Counted from the stretch's first letter, positions 33,375 through 43,715 are shown. The stretch is 64,000 nucleotides of DNA from Alphaproteobacteria bacterium (GCA_006226495.1 SBGU01000029.1:121229-185228); one strand, 5' to 3'. Program-made: numbers and translations. The notes: generated by a model not told the origin, from the letters alone.

Positions 33375-35474
33375 ATGTTCCAGTCGTTCTACAGGCCGTC
33401 AGGCGCTGTCATTGCAGCCATGTTGGCAAGCGGTGTCGCCGCCTGTTCACCGGCCAGCGACAAAAGCACATCTGCCCCGGCTGTGAAAGTGCCGGCATCC
33501 GTTGCCGCAAGCGGTGAAACCACGCCCAGCGCCAATGACAAGGCTGCACAGGCAGTGTTGTGGCAGGCCGCCGACGGCAGCAACCATATTTTTGGCGCGG
33601 TAAAGAGGGGCCTCGAGTCGTATGATGGCACGGGCACGCGCACGGGCACATTCGGCACCGGCGAGATCGAAGGTGTCGGCCTCATACAGAATTTCAATTT
33701 CGCGGGCGCGCGCGCAGACCTTCTGCTCGCGCTTGATACCCGCAAACGCACCTTGTCCGGTTTCCGCCTGGACCCGGCCACACCCGGTGCGGCGCCGGAA
33801 CCGGTGGCGGGCGGTGTCACGGCTGGCCGCCTTCTGGAAGGCATGTGCGCCTATACAAGCGGTCTTGACGGGCGCAACTATGCGTTCCTTCTGGGCAGCG
33901 ACGGCATCATCGAACAGTGGCAGATTTCCATCGGCAAGGATGGCAGCCTGGGTGGAAACCTGACCCGCACCCTTCAACTGGGCACAGAACCGAAATTCTG
34001 TGTGGCCGATGCCTTCGACAACAGCCTGTATGTTACCGAAGAAGCCGTGGGTATCTGGCAGTTTGACGCCAACCCCGAGGCCGAAGTGGTGCCCAACCTC
34101 GTGGATGTGCACAAGTTCGGCAATATTGAAGGCGAAGTGGACGGTCTGGCGCTGGTGCGCGACGGGGCGGGCCATGCCGCCCTTGTGGCCGGTGACGCAG
34201 GTGCCGGCAAACTGAATGTCTATGACATCAATGCCGGCCATGCCTTCATGGGCGCGGTCAACCTGGTGGCGGGCGGCAGTGTCGATGCGGCGGACGATAT
34301 CGGCGACGGTATCAGCTTCGGCGCTGGCCTGCTGCTGGTCGCAGACGGCAACAATGAAGGCGAAGGCGCCAACTTCAAGCTGGCCCGCTGGGCTGATGTC
34401 GACAAGGCGCTGTCGCTTTCCGGCAAACTGGTTGCCAACACCAACCGCCCTGTCGAGTTCGGCTTCAAGCCGGTCGAGGCGTCGGTTGAAACCGCACCCG
34501 TGGCCAGCGGCGGCGATGCGGCGGACGATCCCGCCGTGTGGGTCAATGCCAAGGACCCGGCCAAAAGCCTGATCATCGGCACCAACAAACAGGGCGGACT
34601 TTATAGCTACGGCCTTGATGGCGCGGTACACCAGTATCTGGAAATCGGCAGGGTCAACAATGTCGACATCCGTTACGGCGTGAAGATCGGTGGCGAGACC
34701 ATGACGTTGGTGACCACCACCAACCGCACCAGCAAAAGTATCTCGGTGCTGAAGATGGACGAGGCGACGGGCCTGATGTCCGACGTGGCAGACGGCGTGC
34801 AGGCAACGGGCATGTCCGACCCCTACGGCATGTGCATGTACCAGAGCGCCAAAACCGGCAAGACCTATGTGTTCGCCAACGACAAGGACGGCGAAACCAG
34901 CCAGTGGGAACTGGTTGAAGGTGCGAAGGGCCGTGTCAAGATCAACCTTGTGCGCCAGTTCGAGGTGGGGACAACCGCCGAAGGCTGCGTCGCCGACGAT
35001 GAAACCGGCGCCTATTATTCGAACGAAGAGGATGTCGCACTCTGGAAATATGGTGCCGAACCTGAAGACGGCGATGCGCGCACCATGATCACCTCGGTCG
35101 AAAGCAACCCTGCGCTGAAGGACGACCTTGAAGGCGTATCCATCTATTATGGTGAAGGTGGCACGGGTTACATCGTGCTTTCGAGCCAGGGCAACAACAG
35201 CTATGCGGTTCTGGACCGGCAGGCGCCCCATGCATATCGCGGGTCGTTTGCCGTGGTGGCGGGCGACGGTACGGGTATCGATGGCTCGTCCGAAACCGAT
35301 GGCCTGGACGTGACCGCGGCCCCCATGGGCCCTGCGTTCCCGCACGGGGCCTTCATCGCACAGGATGGTCGCAACATCGCGCCGCAGGAAACCCAGAACT
35401 TCAAGCTGGTGCCCTGGGAACGCATTGCCGAGGCTCTGGGCCTCGACACCCCGTCTGACCGCCCCTCCCGATAA
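33375..35474 (+). CDS. Dual-domain beta-propeller phytase, lipoprotein
   Basis: 699 residues, about twice the single-domain length. A lipoprotein signal ends at VAAC (residue 25 region), so the protein is membrane-anchored. The N-terminal propeller (about 60-365) is incomplete; it lacks the DDPAVW entry motif. The C-terminal propeller (about 370-690) has the standard signature: DDPAVWV at about residue 383, TNKQGGLYSYGL, RVNNVDIRYG and DPYGMCMY. These coordinate Ca2+ and phosphate. It releases phosphate from myo-inositol hexakisphosphate. Good Shine-Dalgarno (GGGAGGAAA). It ends at a terminator and is divergent from the TonB receptor. Confidence 0.93.
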   Translation: MFQSFYRPSGAVIAAMLASGVAACSPASDKSTSAPAVKVPASVAASGETTPSANDKAAQAVLWQAADGSNHIFGAVKRGLESYDGTGTRTGTFGTGEIEGVGLIQNFNFAGARADLLLALDTRKRTLSGFRLDPATPGAAPEPVAGGVTAGRLLEGMCAYTSGLDGRNYAFLLGSDGIIEQWQISIGKDGSLGGNLTRTLQLGTEPKFCVADAFDNSLYVTEEAVGIWQFDANPEAEVVPNLVDVHKFGNIEGEVDGLALVRDGAGHAALVAGDAGAGKLNVYDINAGHAFMGAVNLVAGGSVDAADDIGDGISFGAGLLLVADGNNEGEGANFKLARWADVDKALSLSGKLVANTNRPVEFGFKPVEASVETAPVASGGDAADDPAVWVNAKDPAKSLIIGTNKQGGLYSYGLDGAVHQYLEIGRVNNVDIRYGVKIGGETMTLVTTTNRTSKSISVLKMDEATGLMSDVADGVQATGMSDPYGMCMYQSAKTGKTYVFANDKDGETSQWELVEGAKGRVKINLVRQFEVGTTAEGCVADDETGAYYSNEEDVALWKYGAEPEDGDARTMITSVESNPALKDDLEGVSIYYGEGGTGYIVLSSQGNNSYAVLDRQAPHAYRGSFAVVAGDGTGIDGSSETDGLDVTAAPMGPAFPHGAFIAQDGRNIAPQETQNFKLVPWERIAEALGLDTPSDRPSR

Positions 35475-35491
35475 CCCCCGCGGTCAGACAG

Positions 35492-35530
35492 AAAAGACCC
35501 CGGCATCCAGGGTGGGTGCCGGGGTCTTTT
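35492..35530. terminator. Bidirectional Rho-independent terminator
   Basis: AAAAGACCCCGGCA (35492-35505) and TGCCGGGGTCTTTT (35517-35530) form a perfect 14-bp stem, with A-run and T-run at the ends. It sits between the convergent phytase and inositol-monophosphatase genes and can stop both. Confidence 0.92.
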
Positions 35531-35573
35531 GCTTTCCGGGGGCCGGGGCTGGTAACCAGGCCGATGCCCGACG

Positions 35574-36398
35574 TCAGAGATCGCGGGCCGCGAGGGTGCG
35601 TTCTTCCGCGGCCTTCAGGCACGCGAGCAGGGCATCATGCACATGTCCGTTGCTGGTGAGCACGGCACCGGCATCCAGCCGCCAGGGCGCACCAGACGGG
35701 TCGCAGAAGCGCCCACCGGCTTCGGATGCCAGGATCACGCCCGGCGCCATATCCCAGGCGGACGTACAACGTTCCCAATAGGCATCCCAGCGCCCGGCAG
35801 CGACGAAGGCGAGATCGACCGACGCCGCGCCGGTGCGGCGAATGCCACCCACCTGCGGGGTCAGGACCGCCATCTCGCGGGCATAGAGGTCATGGTCGGG
35901 TTTGCCGGCGAAGGGGATGCCACAGGCCAACTGGGTTTCCGCCAGCTTGGCGCGGGTGGAAACCCGGATCGGCTTGCCGTTCAGGAAGGCGCCGCCGCCC
36001 TTGCAGGCACTGTACATTTCATTGAGCGCCGGCAGGTAGATGACACCGGCAACGACCTCACCGTGGCGCGCCAGCGCGACATTCACGCCAAACAGGGGCG
36101 TGCCGCACAGGAAATTGGCCGTGCCGTCCAGCGGGTCGACAATCCACAGGTGCCCGTCCGGGTCGCGGCCCGCGCTGTGGCCACCTTCTTCCCCCAGAAA
36201 ACCATAGCCGGGCTCGTAGGCCAACAGGTGCCGCCGCAGGGTCTGTTCCGCCCGTTCATCGGCCTGCGATACCGGGTCGGCAGGTCCCTTGCGCCGAACC
36301 TGAAGCCCGGCCAGATTTTTCTGGTCCTCGAGCAGTCCCTGCCCCGCCGCGCGCGCGGCGGCGATCATCGCCCCGAGGGCGCCTTCATAATCTGCCAT
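35574..36398 (-). CDS. Inositol-monophosphatase-family phosphatase
   Basis: 274 residues from the ATG 36396-36398, just after the MFS transporter stop, with AGGGA upstream. The IMPase motifs are complete: DPVSQADERAEQ, FLGEEGG, WIVDPLDGTANFLCGTP (the D-P-x-D-G/S-T metal site) and AWDMAPGVILASEAGG. Li+-sensitive, Mg2+-dependent phosphatases of this fold hydrolyse myo-inositol monophosphates, or PAP or fructose bisphosphate. Co-transcription with an organophosphate-type transporter in an inositol island favours cytoplasmic hydrolysis of imported inositol monophosphate. The specificity cannot be read from the sequence. Confidence 0.9.
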   Translation of the reverse strand: MADYEGALGAMIAAARAAGQGLLEDQKNLAGLQVRRKGPADPVSQADERAEQTLRRHLLAYEPGYGFLGEEGGHSAGRDPDGHLWIVDPLDGTANFLCGTPLFGVNVALARHGEVVAGVIYLPALNEMYSACKGGGAFLNGKPIRVSTRAKLAETQLACGIPFAGKPDHDLYAREMAVLTPQVGGIRRTGAASVDLAFVAAGRWDAYWERCTSAWDMAPGVILASEAGGRFCDPSGAPWRLDAGAVLTSNGHVHDALLACLKAAEERTLAARDL

Positions 36399-36403
36399 GA
36401 AAC

Positions 36404-37738
36404 TCAATCCCTGAGATGTGTACGCCACAGGCTTGCAGCCAGAAGCGCCGAAACAATGGATGCCCCGATCCAGAACAGGATAACGGGCCCAAAATCATAC
36501 TGCCGCACGCCGTCCACCATGGTCATGCCGTCCCCGATCAGGACGCCGGACACATGTTCCTGCAGCGCCGCGCCCAGATAGCTGAACACGCCGACCACGC
36601 CCATGGCCGCGCCAGCCACCCTTTTCGGGCAGATATCAACCGCAAACAGGCCACCAAGCGCGGTCACCAGCCCGGTCATGCCAAGGCCAAACAGCACCAT
36701 CGACACTAGGATCACCGGCATCGAATTGGGGCCATAGAAAAACAGCAACAGGCCGATCACCTCGATGATCGCGAAGATAAGGTTTGCCGGCGGGCGGCGC
36801 GCCCCGAAGAATTTGTCGGACACAAAACCGTAGGTCACGGCACCCGCAATACCGGACAGGGTGCTGACCATCAAAACCGTGCCGGCCTCCGGCAGGCTGA
36901 AACCGCGCTGTTCCTGCAAATACAGGATACCCCAACTGTTGATGCCGTAGCGGGTGACATAGGTGGTAGCACTCGCCAGCGCCAGAATCCACACGGCCGG
37001 GATTTTCAGGATTGCAAGCTGGGTGCGGAAAACAGAGCCGGAATCCTGTTTCGTTACGGTTTCGTAATGATCATTTTTCCAGTCTGCCACGGGCGGCAGG
37101 CCCAGCGACGTGGGCCGATCCTGCAACAGGAGGAAGGACACGGCTGCGGTGGCGATACCGATGGCACCCGGCGTCCAGAAACCGGCCTGCCAGCCCCAAT
37201 AGCTGACAACAGAACCGACCACCAGGAAGGTCAGCCCCTCGCCGATCGAATGGGCGGTGGACCAGACGCCATACATGCGGCCGCGTTCGCGGTTTGAAAA
37301 CCAGTTGGTCATGGCGACCACGCCGCCCGGCGCGCCAAAGCTCTGGAACCAGCCGTTCAGGCCCCAAAGGGCTGTGGCGAAACCGACCGAGGCCACGAAG
37401 CCCATGCCGATGTTGCACACCGCAGTCAGCGCAAAAAACAGCGCCAGCACCCGTTTGATATTCACATGGTCCGCCAGGAAGCCATTCGTGAGCTTGCCGA
37501 AGGCATAGCTGTAGAATAGGGCGGAGCCGATAAGGCCCAACTCGTCCGGCGTGAAGATGCCTTCGTCGATCAGCGGTTTCTTGACGACCCCCAGCGCCAG
37601 CCGGCAGGTATAGAGAAGGCCATAGCCCAAGGTGACAGCCAGCATGACCCGAAACCGGTGGCGGCGATAAAGCCGGTCGATTTCCGCACTGTCCGTCAGC
37701 CGTTCGGCATCGGGGCTTTGGGCAAACATCTGCAACAT
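36404..37738 (-). CDS. MFS transporter of the organophosphate:phosphate antiporter type
   Basis: 444 residues (start at M1 or M4). Twelve hydrophobic helices are visible. The segments YGLLYTCRLALGVVKKPLID, SYAFGKLTNGFLADHVN and GVVAMTNWFSNRERG are typical of the GlpT/UhpT/UhpC group. This family exchanges phosphorylated solutes for inorganic phosphate. Its operon partner is an inositol-monophosphatase-like enzyme 5 bases downstream. An AT-rich inverted repeat with operator-like arms lies 65 bases upstream. Together this suggests import of an inositol phosphate, but the possibility of glycerol-3-phosphate or a sensor role (UhpC-like) remains. Confidence 0.88.
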   Translation of the reverse strand: MLQMFAQSPDAERLTDSAEIDRLYRRHRFRVMLAVTLGYGLLYTCRLALGVVKKPLIDEGIFTPDELGLIGSALFYSYAFGKLTNGFLADHVNIKRVLALFFALTAVCNIGMGFVASVGFATALWGLNGWFQSFGAPGGVVAMTNWFSNRERGRMYGVWSTAHSIGEGLTFLVVGSVVSYWGWQAGFWTPGAIGIATAAVSFLLLQDRPTSLGLPPVADWKNDHYETVTKQDSGSVFRTQLAILKIPAVWILALASATTYVTRYGINSWGILYLQEQRGFSLPEAGTVLMVSTLSGIAGAVTYGFVSDKFFGARRPPANLIFAIIEVIGLLLFFYGPNSMPVILVSMVLFGLGMTGLVTALGGLFAVDICPKRVAGAAMGVVGVFSYLGAALQEHVSGVLIGDGMTMVDGVRQYDFGPVILFWIGASIVSALLAASLWRTHLRD

Positions 37739-37802
37739 GAAAACCGGTCCCTTTCCCTTTTCCCAGACAGCTTGTCATAGCGGGTCAGGGACCGGTATTG
37801 CA

Positions 37803-37838
37803 ATAAATATTCTTTTTAAAATTAAAAAGAATATTTAT
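37803..37838. repeat. Perfect 17-bp AT-rich inverted repeat with operator-like arms
   Basis: Left arm 37803-37819 (ATAAATATTCTTTTTAA), 2-base spacer, right arm 37822-37838 (its exact reverse complement). Each arm contains GAATATTTAT, the same core as the operator at 29128. It lies between the 3' end of the outer-membrane factor gene and the MFS gene start, in the 106-base gap. The right half continues to ATTCC, extending the operator-like reading. It could be operator, terminator, or both. Confidence 0.75.
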
Positions 37839-37844
37839 ATTCCA

Positions 37845-39359
37845 TTATTGGTTGCCGAAGGACGCCATATGCGGACCGGTTCCCGTGTCCTTTACAAGTG
37901 GTTCGCCAGCATCCATTTCGCCGTCCCAACCGCCGCCCAGCGCCTTGTTGAGTGCAATGAAATTGCTGGTGATGGCAACCCGGCTTTGCAGCAGGCTGTC
38001 TTCGGCGGAATAGAGCGCACGTTCGGCGTCCAGCACATCAAGGAAGCTTGAACTGCCATGCTTGTAGCGAAGCTGCGACAGGCGGTTGGCTTCCTGGTAG
38101 GCCCGCGCCGATGTCGCAAGCCCCTGGTACCGCTCGCGTTCGCGCGAGAAGGAAACGATGGCGTTTTCCACATCCTCCAACGCGCCAAGGACCGCTTGCT
38201 GGTAGGAGATAAAATACTGGTCGCGCTGCGCTTCGGCGATATCGACGGCGGCCTTCAACTGCCCTGCGTTGAACAGCGGAATGTTGATCGACGGCCCGAA
38301 CGACCAACTGACGGTCGAGTTTTTGCCCAGATCCCCTATCTGGAAGGCCGACGTATTGATGCTGCCGGTCAGGCTGATGGACGGATAGCGTGCCGCCATG
38401 GCCTGCCCCACACGGGCGGTTGCCTGCGCATACTGGCGTTCCGCAATCTGCACGTCGGGGCGGCTCATGAGGATATTGGCCGGAATGCCGGTCGCGACAG
38501 GCCCGTCGGGTGCCGGAATGGGCGCTGTGTCCCGGAGACGATCCATCAGGGTTACGGGCGGCTTGCCTGTCAGCACCGACAGGCGGTGCACAGACGAGGC
38601 GAAAGCCGCCTTGAGCGCGGCAACACCGGCTTCGGTGCCGGCGGCAAGGCCGGCCGCGTTCGCGACATCAACCGCCGACGTGGAGCCGGCCTGGAACTTG
38701 AGCTTGGTCAGCCCAGCGGTTTCCTTCTGCGATTTGGCCGTGCGTTCGGCGAGGCTGATGCGGGCCTGATATCCCCGTGCCTCAACATAATTCAGGGCGA
38801 CATCACCAATGAGGCTCAGGAGCGTCGAACGCAGGTCCTGCTCGGCGGCATCAAGGCCATAACGGGCGGCTTCTGCTGCGCGCCGGTTAGCACCAAACAG
38901 GTCGACCTCCCAACTGGCATCAAGGCCGGCGCGGTAGCTCGAATAGGGATCGCCGCTTGAGCCGGTGCCACCAACACTGTCGGGGCCCGTTTTGGCGCGG
39001 GTCGCGGAACCGGCGATGCCGGCTTCGGGGAACTGCGCACCAAAGGCCTGCCGGTAGCTTGCCCGGGCCTCGCGGATGCGGGCCTTGGCCGCAGCCACAT
39101 CCAGGTTGCCGGTAACGGCTTCCTCAACCAGGCTGTTCAACTGGTCGTCCCCCAAGCGGGTCCACCAGTGGGACAGGCTGAGCGCCTCGACTGCCGCGGC
39201 GGGCTCGGCCGCGCCCCAGGCTGCAGGGACCGCCATGTCCGGTTTTTTATAGTCGGGGCCAACGGCACAGCCGGCCAGCACCGTCGCCGCCAACAGCGGC
39301 AACAGCGTCTTGCGGGAAGGGTTCGGAAGCATCTTTTTCACAAGCCTGTTCATGATCAT
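37845..39359 (-). CDS. RND efflux outer-membrane lipoprotein (OprM/NodT family)
   Basis: 504 residues, starting [10 protein letters not shown] (or at the second Met). The lipoprotein signal ends at VLAGC, followed by the family motif [10 protein letters not shown]. Two outer-membrane efflux repeats follow, with long alpha-helical segments such as [20 protein letters not shown] and [20 protein letters not shown]. It forms the outer-membrane exit duct for the RND pump. The start overlaps the permease gene by 4 bases, so it is the last of three genes in a minus-strand efflux operon. No truncation is seen. Confidence 0.94.
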   Translation of the reverse strand: MIMNRLVKKMLPNPSRKTLLPLLAATVLAGCAVGPDYKKPDMAVPAAWGAAEPAAAVEALSLSHWWTRLGDDQLNSLVEEAVTGNLDVAAAKARIREARASYRQAFGAQFPEAGIAGSATRAKTGPDSVGGTGSSGDPYSSYRAGLDASWEVDLFGANRRAAEAARYGLDAAEQDLRSTLLSLIGDVALNYVEARGYQARISLAERTAKSQKETAGLTKLKFQAGSTSAVDVANAAGLAAGTEAGVAALKAAFASSVHRLSVLTGKPPVTLMDRLRDTAPIPAPDGPVATGIPANILMSRPDVQIAERQYAQATARVGQAMAARYPSISLTGSINTSAFQIGDLGKNSTVSWSFGPSINIPLFNAGQLKAAVDIAEAQRDQYFISYQQAVLGALEDVENAIVSFSRERERYQGLATSARAYQEANRLSQLRYKHGSSSFLDVLDAERALYSAEDSLLQSRVAITSNFIALNKALGGGWDGEMDAGEPLVKDTGTGPHMASFGNQ

Positions 39360-42300
39360 GCCCCGCTTTCCATGGTGGGTGCCTGAGGCCGGGGTCGATT
39401 GCCGCGGAACGTGCGGCGTACCACGACAAACAACAGCGGCACCAGAAGCACACCAATGACCGTGGCCGCGATCATACCGCCCATCACGCCGATACCGATG
39501 GCATTCTGGGCGCCAGAACCGGCGCCTTGTGCGACGGCCAGCGGGGTAACCCCCAGGATGAAGGCGAAGCTGGTCATCAGGATCGGGCGCAGGCGCTGGC
39601 GCGCGGCTTCAAGCGTTGCTTCCACCAATTCCATACCCTGGGCCCGCCGTTCGACGGCAAATTCGACGATCAGGATCGCGTTCTTGGCGGCAAGGCCGAT
39701 GGTGGTCAGAAGCCCGACCTTGAAATAGACATCGTTGCTTTGGCCGAACATCATGGCAGCGGCAAGCGCCCCGAAAATACCGATCGGCACCGCCAGCATC
39801 ACCGCAAACGGGATCGACCAGCTTTCGTATAGCGCAGCCAGGCACAGGAACACCACCAGAGCCGACAGGGCATAAAGCGCGTTGGCCTGATTGCCGGACA
39901 GGCGTTCCTGGTAGGAAAGGCCGGTCCATTCGTGGCTGTAGCCCGCGGGCAGTTCCGCGACCAGCTTATCGATGGCATTCATGGCGTCGCCCGAGCTGAC
40001 ATCATAGCCAGCCGCGCCCTGGATATTGACCGCCGGCAGGCCGTTATAGCGTTCAAGCCGCGGCGAGCCGTAGGTCCAGTGGCTGGACGCGAAGGACGAG
40101 AAGGGCACCATGGCACCCTGGCTGTTGCGCACATGCCATTTGCCAAGGTCGGACGGCTGCATGCGGAAGTCGGCATCGGCCTGCAGGTAAACGGGTTTGA
40201 CCCGGCCCCGGTCGATAAAGTCATTCACATAGCTGCTGCCCCAGGCGGTCGACAGCGTATCGTCGATATCCGACAGGTTGGCACCAAGGGCGGTAGCCTT
40301 GTCCTGGTCGATATCGATGGCGAACTGGGGCTGGTCTTCCTGCCCGTTCGGGCGCACATAGCTGAGGGCCTTGTCCTGCATGGCCATGCCCAGAAGCCGG
40401 TTGCGGGTCTGCATCAGCGCCTCGTGGCCGGCGCCGCTGACATCCTGCAGATAGAAATCGAAACCGTTCGATGTACCAAAACCGGCAATCGCGGGCGGCG
40501 CGATCACGAACACACGGCCATCCTTGATGCGCGAGAAGGCACCCATGGCCCGGCCGGCGACGGCGCCTGCGGACAAGGCCGGCGATGTGCGTTCCTTGAA
40601 GTCCTTCAGGCGAATGAAGGCCATGCCCACATTCTGGCCGGCCCCCGCAAAGCTGAAGCCGGTAACCGCCATCACACTTTCCACGGCATCTTTTTCGGAT
40701 GTGCGCATATGTTCGGAAATTTCGGCCAGGACCCGTTCCGTGCGGTCTTCGGTGGCACCCACCGGCAACTGCACGATACCCAGAAGGATGCCCTGGTCTT
40801 CGTCCGGCAGGAACGAACTGGGCAGGCGCACGAACATCCAGCCGGCGGCGACGCCGATGGCGACAAACACCAGAAGGAAGCGCCCGCTGCGCCGGATGAT
40901 GGCGCTCGCACCAGCCTGATAGGCATGGGTCGTGCGTTCGAACATGCGGTTGAACCAGCCAAACGGCCCTTTCTGGCCGGCATGTTCCTTGTGCGGGCGC
41001 AGGATGGTGGCACAAAGCGCCGGGGTCAGGACCAAGGCCACCAGGACCGACAGGATCATGGCCGACACGATGGTGACGGAGAACTGGCGATAGATGATGC
41101 CGGTCGAACCACCAAAGAAGGCCATGGGGATGAACACCGCTGACAGGACGGTGGTGATGCCGATAAGGGCGCTGGTGATTTCTTCCATCGATTTCACCGT
41201 CGCATCATGCGGCGACAGGCCTTCCTCGCGCATGACCCGTTCGACGTTTTCCACAACCACGATGGCATCATCGACCAGAAGGCCAATGGCCAGCACCATG
41301 GCGAACATGGTGAGCGTGTTGATGGTATAGCCGAAGAAAGCCAGCACACCGAAGGTGCCCAGAAGCACCACCGGCACCGCAATGGTGGGCACGAGGGTCG
41401 CGCGCACATTCTGCAGGAAGACGAACATGACGATGAAGACCAGCACAATGGCTTCAATCAGGGTTTCGACCACCTTTTCGATCGACAGTTCCACAAACGG
41501 CGACGTGTCGTAGGGAAAGAAGACCTGCACGCCTTCCGGCAGGGTTGGCGACAGGCGCTGGATCGTGGCCTTCACCGCGGCGGCGGTATCGAGCGCGTTG
41601 GCACCGGTGGCCAGGTTCACCGCCACGCCGGTTGCCGGCATGCCGTTATATTTGGCGTTCGTCGCATAGCTTTCCGCGCCCAGTTCGACGGTCGCAACGT
41701 CATTGAGGCGCACGATCGCCCCCTCGGTCGAGCTTTTGAGGATGATATTGCGGAACTGCTCCGGGGTCTGCAGGCGACTGCGCGCCGTAACCGTGGCATT
41801 GAGCTGCTGGCCCTTGCGCACCGGAAGGGCGCCAAGCTGGCCGGCCGACACCTGTGTGTTCTGGGCCCGGATCGCGGCTTCCACATCACCCGGCATCAGG
41901 GCGTACTTGGTCAGCTTGTCGGGATCGAGCCAGATTCGCATGGCATAACCCGAGCCGAAAATCTGGGTCGAGCCCACGCCTTCAACACGCTTCAGCGTAT
42001 CGTTGATCGTGCTTTCCACATAGTCGGCAAGGTCGGTGGACGACATCTTGCCGTCCGTGGAGACAAACGAGACAACCAAGAGGAACCCGGACGAGGATTT
42101 GGTCACGGTCAGGCCGTTGGCCTGCACGACCTGCGGCAACTGGGCTTCGACAAGCTGCAGCTTGTTCTGCACCTGAACCTGCGCCACATCGGCATCGGCC
42201 TTGTTGTTGAAAGTGAGGGTCAGGCTGGCGGAACCGGTCGAGGTGGAGGTGCCGGTCATGTAATCGAGATTGTCGATCCCGGTCATGCCCTGTTCGATCA

Positions 42301-42490
42301 CCTTGGTGACCGAGTTTTCAACCGTCTGGGCATCAGCACCCGGATAGACGGCGCTGACGCTGACCGTCGGCGGCGCGATTTCGGGATATTGCGAGATCGG
42401 CAGGGTCATGAGGGCGAGAATGCCGCCCAGCATGATCACAATGGCAATAACGCAGGCAAAGATCGGGCGATTGATGAAAAATTTCGACAT
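39356..42490 (-). CDS. RND efflux permease, HAE1 family
   Basis: 1044 residues from the ATG 42488-42490 ([20 protein letters not shown]), a usual AcrB length; an upstream in-frame Met was rejected. Twelve hydrophobic helices with two large periplasmic loops are seen. The proton-relay Asp pair lies in [30 protein letters not shown] segment [20 protein letters not shown] is characteristic. It exports drugs, detergents or organic solvents using proton motive force. It sits between the adaptor gene (7 bases upstream) and the outer-membrane factor (4-base overlap). Close to AcrB/MexB and CmeB-like pumps; actual substrate is unknown. Confidence 0.96.
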   Translation of the reverse strand: MSKFFINRPIFACVIAIVIMLGGILALMTLPISQYPEIAPPTVSVSAVYPGADAQTVENSVTKVIEQGMTGIDNLDYMTGTSTSTGSASLTLTFNNKADADVAQVQVQNKLQLVEAQLPQVVQANGLTVTKSSSGFLLVVSFVSTDGKMSSTDLADYVESTINDTLKRVEGVGSTQIFGSGYAMRIWLDPDKLTKYALMPGDVEAAIRAQNTQVSAGQLGALPVRKGQQLNATVTARSRLQTPEQFRNIILKSSTEGAIVRLNDVATVELGAESYATNAKYNGMPATGVAVNLATGANALDTAAAVKATIQRLSPTLPEGVQVFFPYDTSPFVELSIEKVVETLIEAIVLVFIVMFVFLQNVRATLVPTIAVPVVLLGTFGVLAFFGYTINTLTMFAMVLAIGLLVDDAIVVVENVERVMREEGLSPHDATVKSMEEITSALIGITTVLSAVFIPMAFFGGSTGIIYRQFSVTIVSAMILSVLVALVLTPALCATILRPHKEHAGQKGPFGWFNRMFERTTHAYQAGASAIIRRSGRFLLVFVAIGVAAGWMFVRLPSSFLPDEDQGILLGIVQLPVGATEDRTERVLAEISEHMRTSEKDAVESVMAVTGFSFAGAGQNVGMAFIRLKDFKERTSPALSAGAVAGRAMGAFSRIKDGRVFVIAPPAIAGFGTSNGFDFYLQDVSGAGHEALMQTRNRLLGMAMQDKALSYVRPNGQEDQPQFAIDIDQDKATALGANLSDIDDTLSTAWGSSYVNDFIDRGRVKPVYLQADADFRMQPSDLGKWHVRNSQGAMVPFSSFASSHWTYGSPRLERYNGLPAVNIQGAAGYDVSSGDAMNAIDKLVAELPAGYSHEWTGLSYQERLSGNQANALYALSALVVFLCLAALYESWSIPFAVMLAVPIGIFGALAAAMMFGQSNDVYFKVGLLTTIGLAAKNAILIVEFAVERRAQGMELVEATLEAARQRLRPILMTSFAFILGVTPLAVAQGAGSGAQNAIGIGVMGGMIAATVIGVLLVPLLFVVVRRTFRGNRPRPQAPTMESGA

Positions 42491-42497
42491 GCTGCCC

Positions 42498-43715
42498 TCA
42501 CTTGCCAACCGCGGCGTCGGCAACCGGCTTGCGACTTTTCACTTCACCCGTGGTTTCGTCGATCGTGACCTCGACCGTCGACACATCCTGGCCCACGCGC
42601 ACAAGCTGGGTGCCTTCGACGATGACCTTGTCGCCGTCACCGACACCGGCATCCACAAGCCAGTTGTTGCCGACACTGTTGCGCACGGTCAGCACACGTT
42701 GTTGCACCTTGCCGTCGGCGGCAACCACCATCGCGGTGGCTTCGCCCTTGGTATTGCGGCTGACGGCACGCTGCGGCACCAGGAAGCTGTTTTCGGCCAC
42801 ACCTTCTTCGACCTTCGCCCGCACGAACATGCCCGGCAGCAACAGGCGATCAGGATTCGGGAATTCCGCCCGCAGCACAAAGGTGCCGGTGGTCTGGTCG
42901 ATGTTGGCCTCGAAAAATTCCATCTTGCCGGCATAGGGATAGGTCTCGCCGTTATCGAGCACCACTTTCACACTGACATTGTCGCCGCTGAACTTGATGC
43001 GGCCATTGGCAATGGCCTGCCTGAGGTTCAGCAGGTTCGTGCTGGACTGGGTGACATCCACATAGATGGGGTCAAGCGCCCGGATGGTGGTGAGCGCGGT
43101 TTCCTGCCCTGCCGTCACCAGCGCGCCGGGGGTCAGGCTGGACTTGTCGATCCGGCCGGAAATCTGCGCCCGGATGGTGGTGTAATCAAGGTTGATCTTG
43201 GCGGTTGCGAGCCCGGACTTGGCCGATGCCACTTCGGCAATCGCCTGCATCAGCGACGCTTCCGCATCATCCAGTTCCTGCTTGCTGACAGCACTTTGTT
43301 TGATCAGTTCGCGGTAGCGCTCGGCCTTGGCGCGCGCGCTTGGCACGGTTGCTTCGGCTTTCTGCAGGGCGGCTGCCGCGCTGTCGTAGGCTGCCTGATA
43401 GGGCGCCTTGTCGATCTGGTACAGCGCCTGGCCCGCTTCGACCTCGCCGCCTTCCTTGTAGAGGCGCGACTGGATGATACCGCCAACCTGCGGCCGCACT
43501 TCGGCGGTCAAGGATGCGGCGGTGCGCCCCGGCAGTTCTGCCGTGATCGCCACCGACTGGGGATGCAGGGTCACGACACTGACCTCCTGCTTGCCAGGCA
43601 TGCCACGGCCGGCCGCCTGCTCCTGGCCGTCACATGCCGCGAGCAAAAGGCTGGCCGCAACGGCCCCGGTCAGAATGAAAAAACGTTGCCGCAAAAGGCG
43701 GTTGGAGAAAGTCAT
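42498..43715 (-). CDS. RND periplasmic adaptor (membrane fusion protein)
   Basis: 405 residues. A lipoprotein signal is present (LLLAAC, then DGQEQ). The family order is visible: barrel-sandwich half ([20 protein letters not shown]), a helical hairpin (about 100-175), the second half with [20 protein letters not shown], the beta-barrel, and a membrane-proximal domain ending [10 protein letters not shown]. This is AcrA/MexA architecture at a normal length. It is first gene of the efflux operon and divergent from the TetR gene. It bridges permease and outer-membrane channel. Confidence 0.95.
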   Translation of the reverse strand: MTFSNRLLRQRFFILTGAVAASLLLAACDGQEQAAGRGMPGKQEVSVVTLHPQSVAITAELPGRTAASLTAEVRPQVGGIIQSRLYKEGGEVEAGQALYQIDKAPYQAAYDSAAAALQKAEATVPSARAKAERYRELIKQSAVSKQELDDAEASLMQAIAEVASAKSGLATAKINLDYTTIRAQISGRIDKSSLTPGALVTAGQETALTTIRALDPIYVDVTQSSTNLLNLRQAIANGRIKFSGDNVSVKVVLDNGETYPYAGKMEFFEANIDQTTGTFVLRAEFPNPDRLLLPGMFVRAKVEEGVAENSFLVPQRAVSRNTKGEATAMVVAADGKVQQRVLTVRNSVGNNWLVDAGVGDGDKVIVEGTQLVRVGQDVSTVEVTIDETTGEVKSRKPVADAAVGK

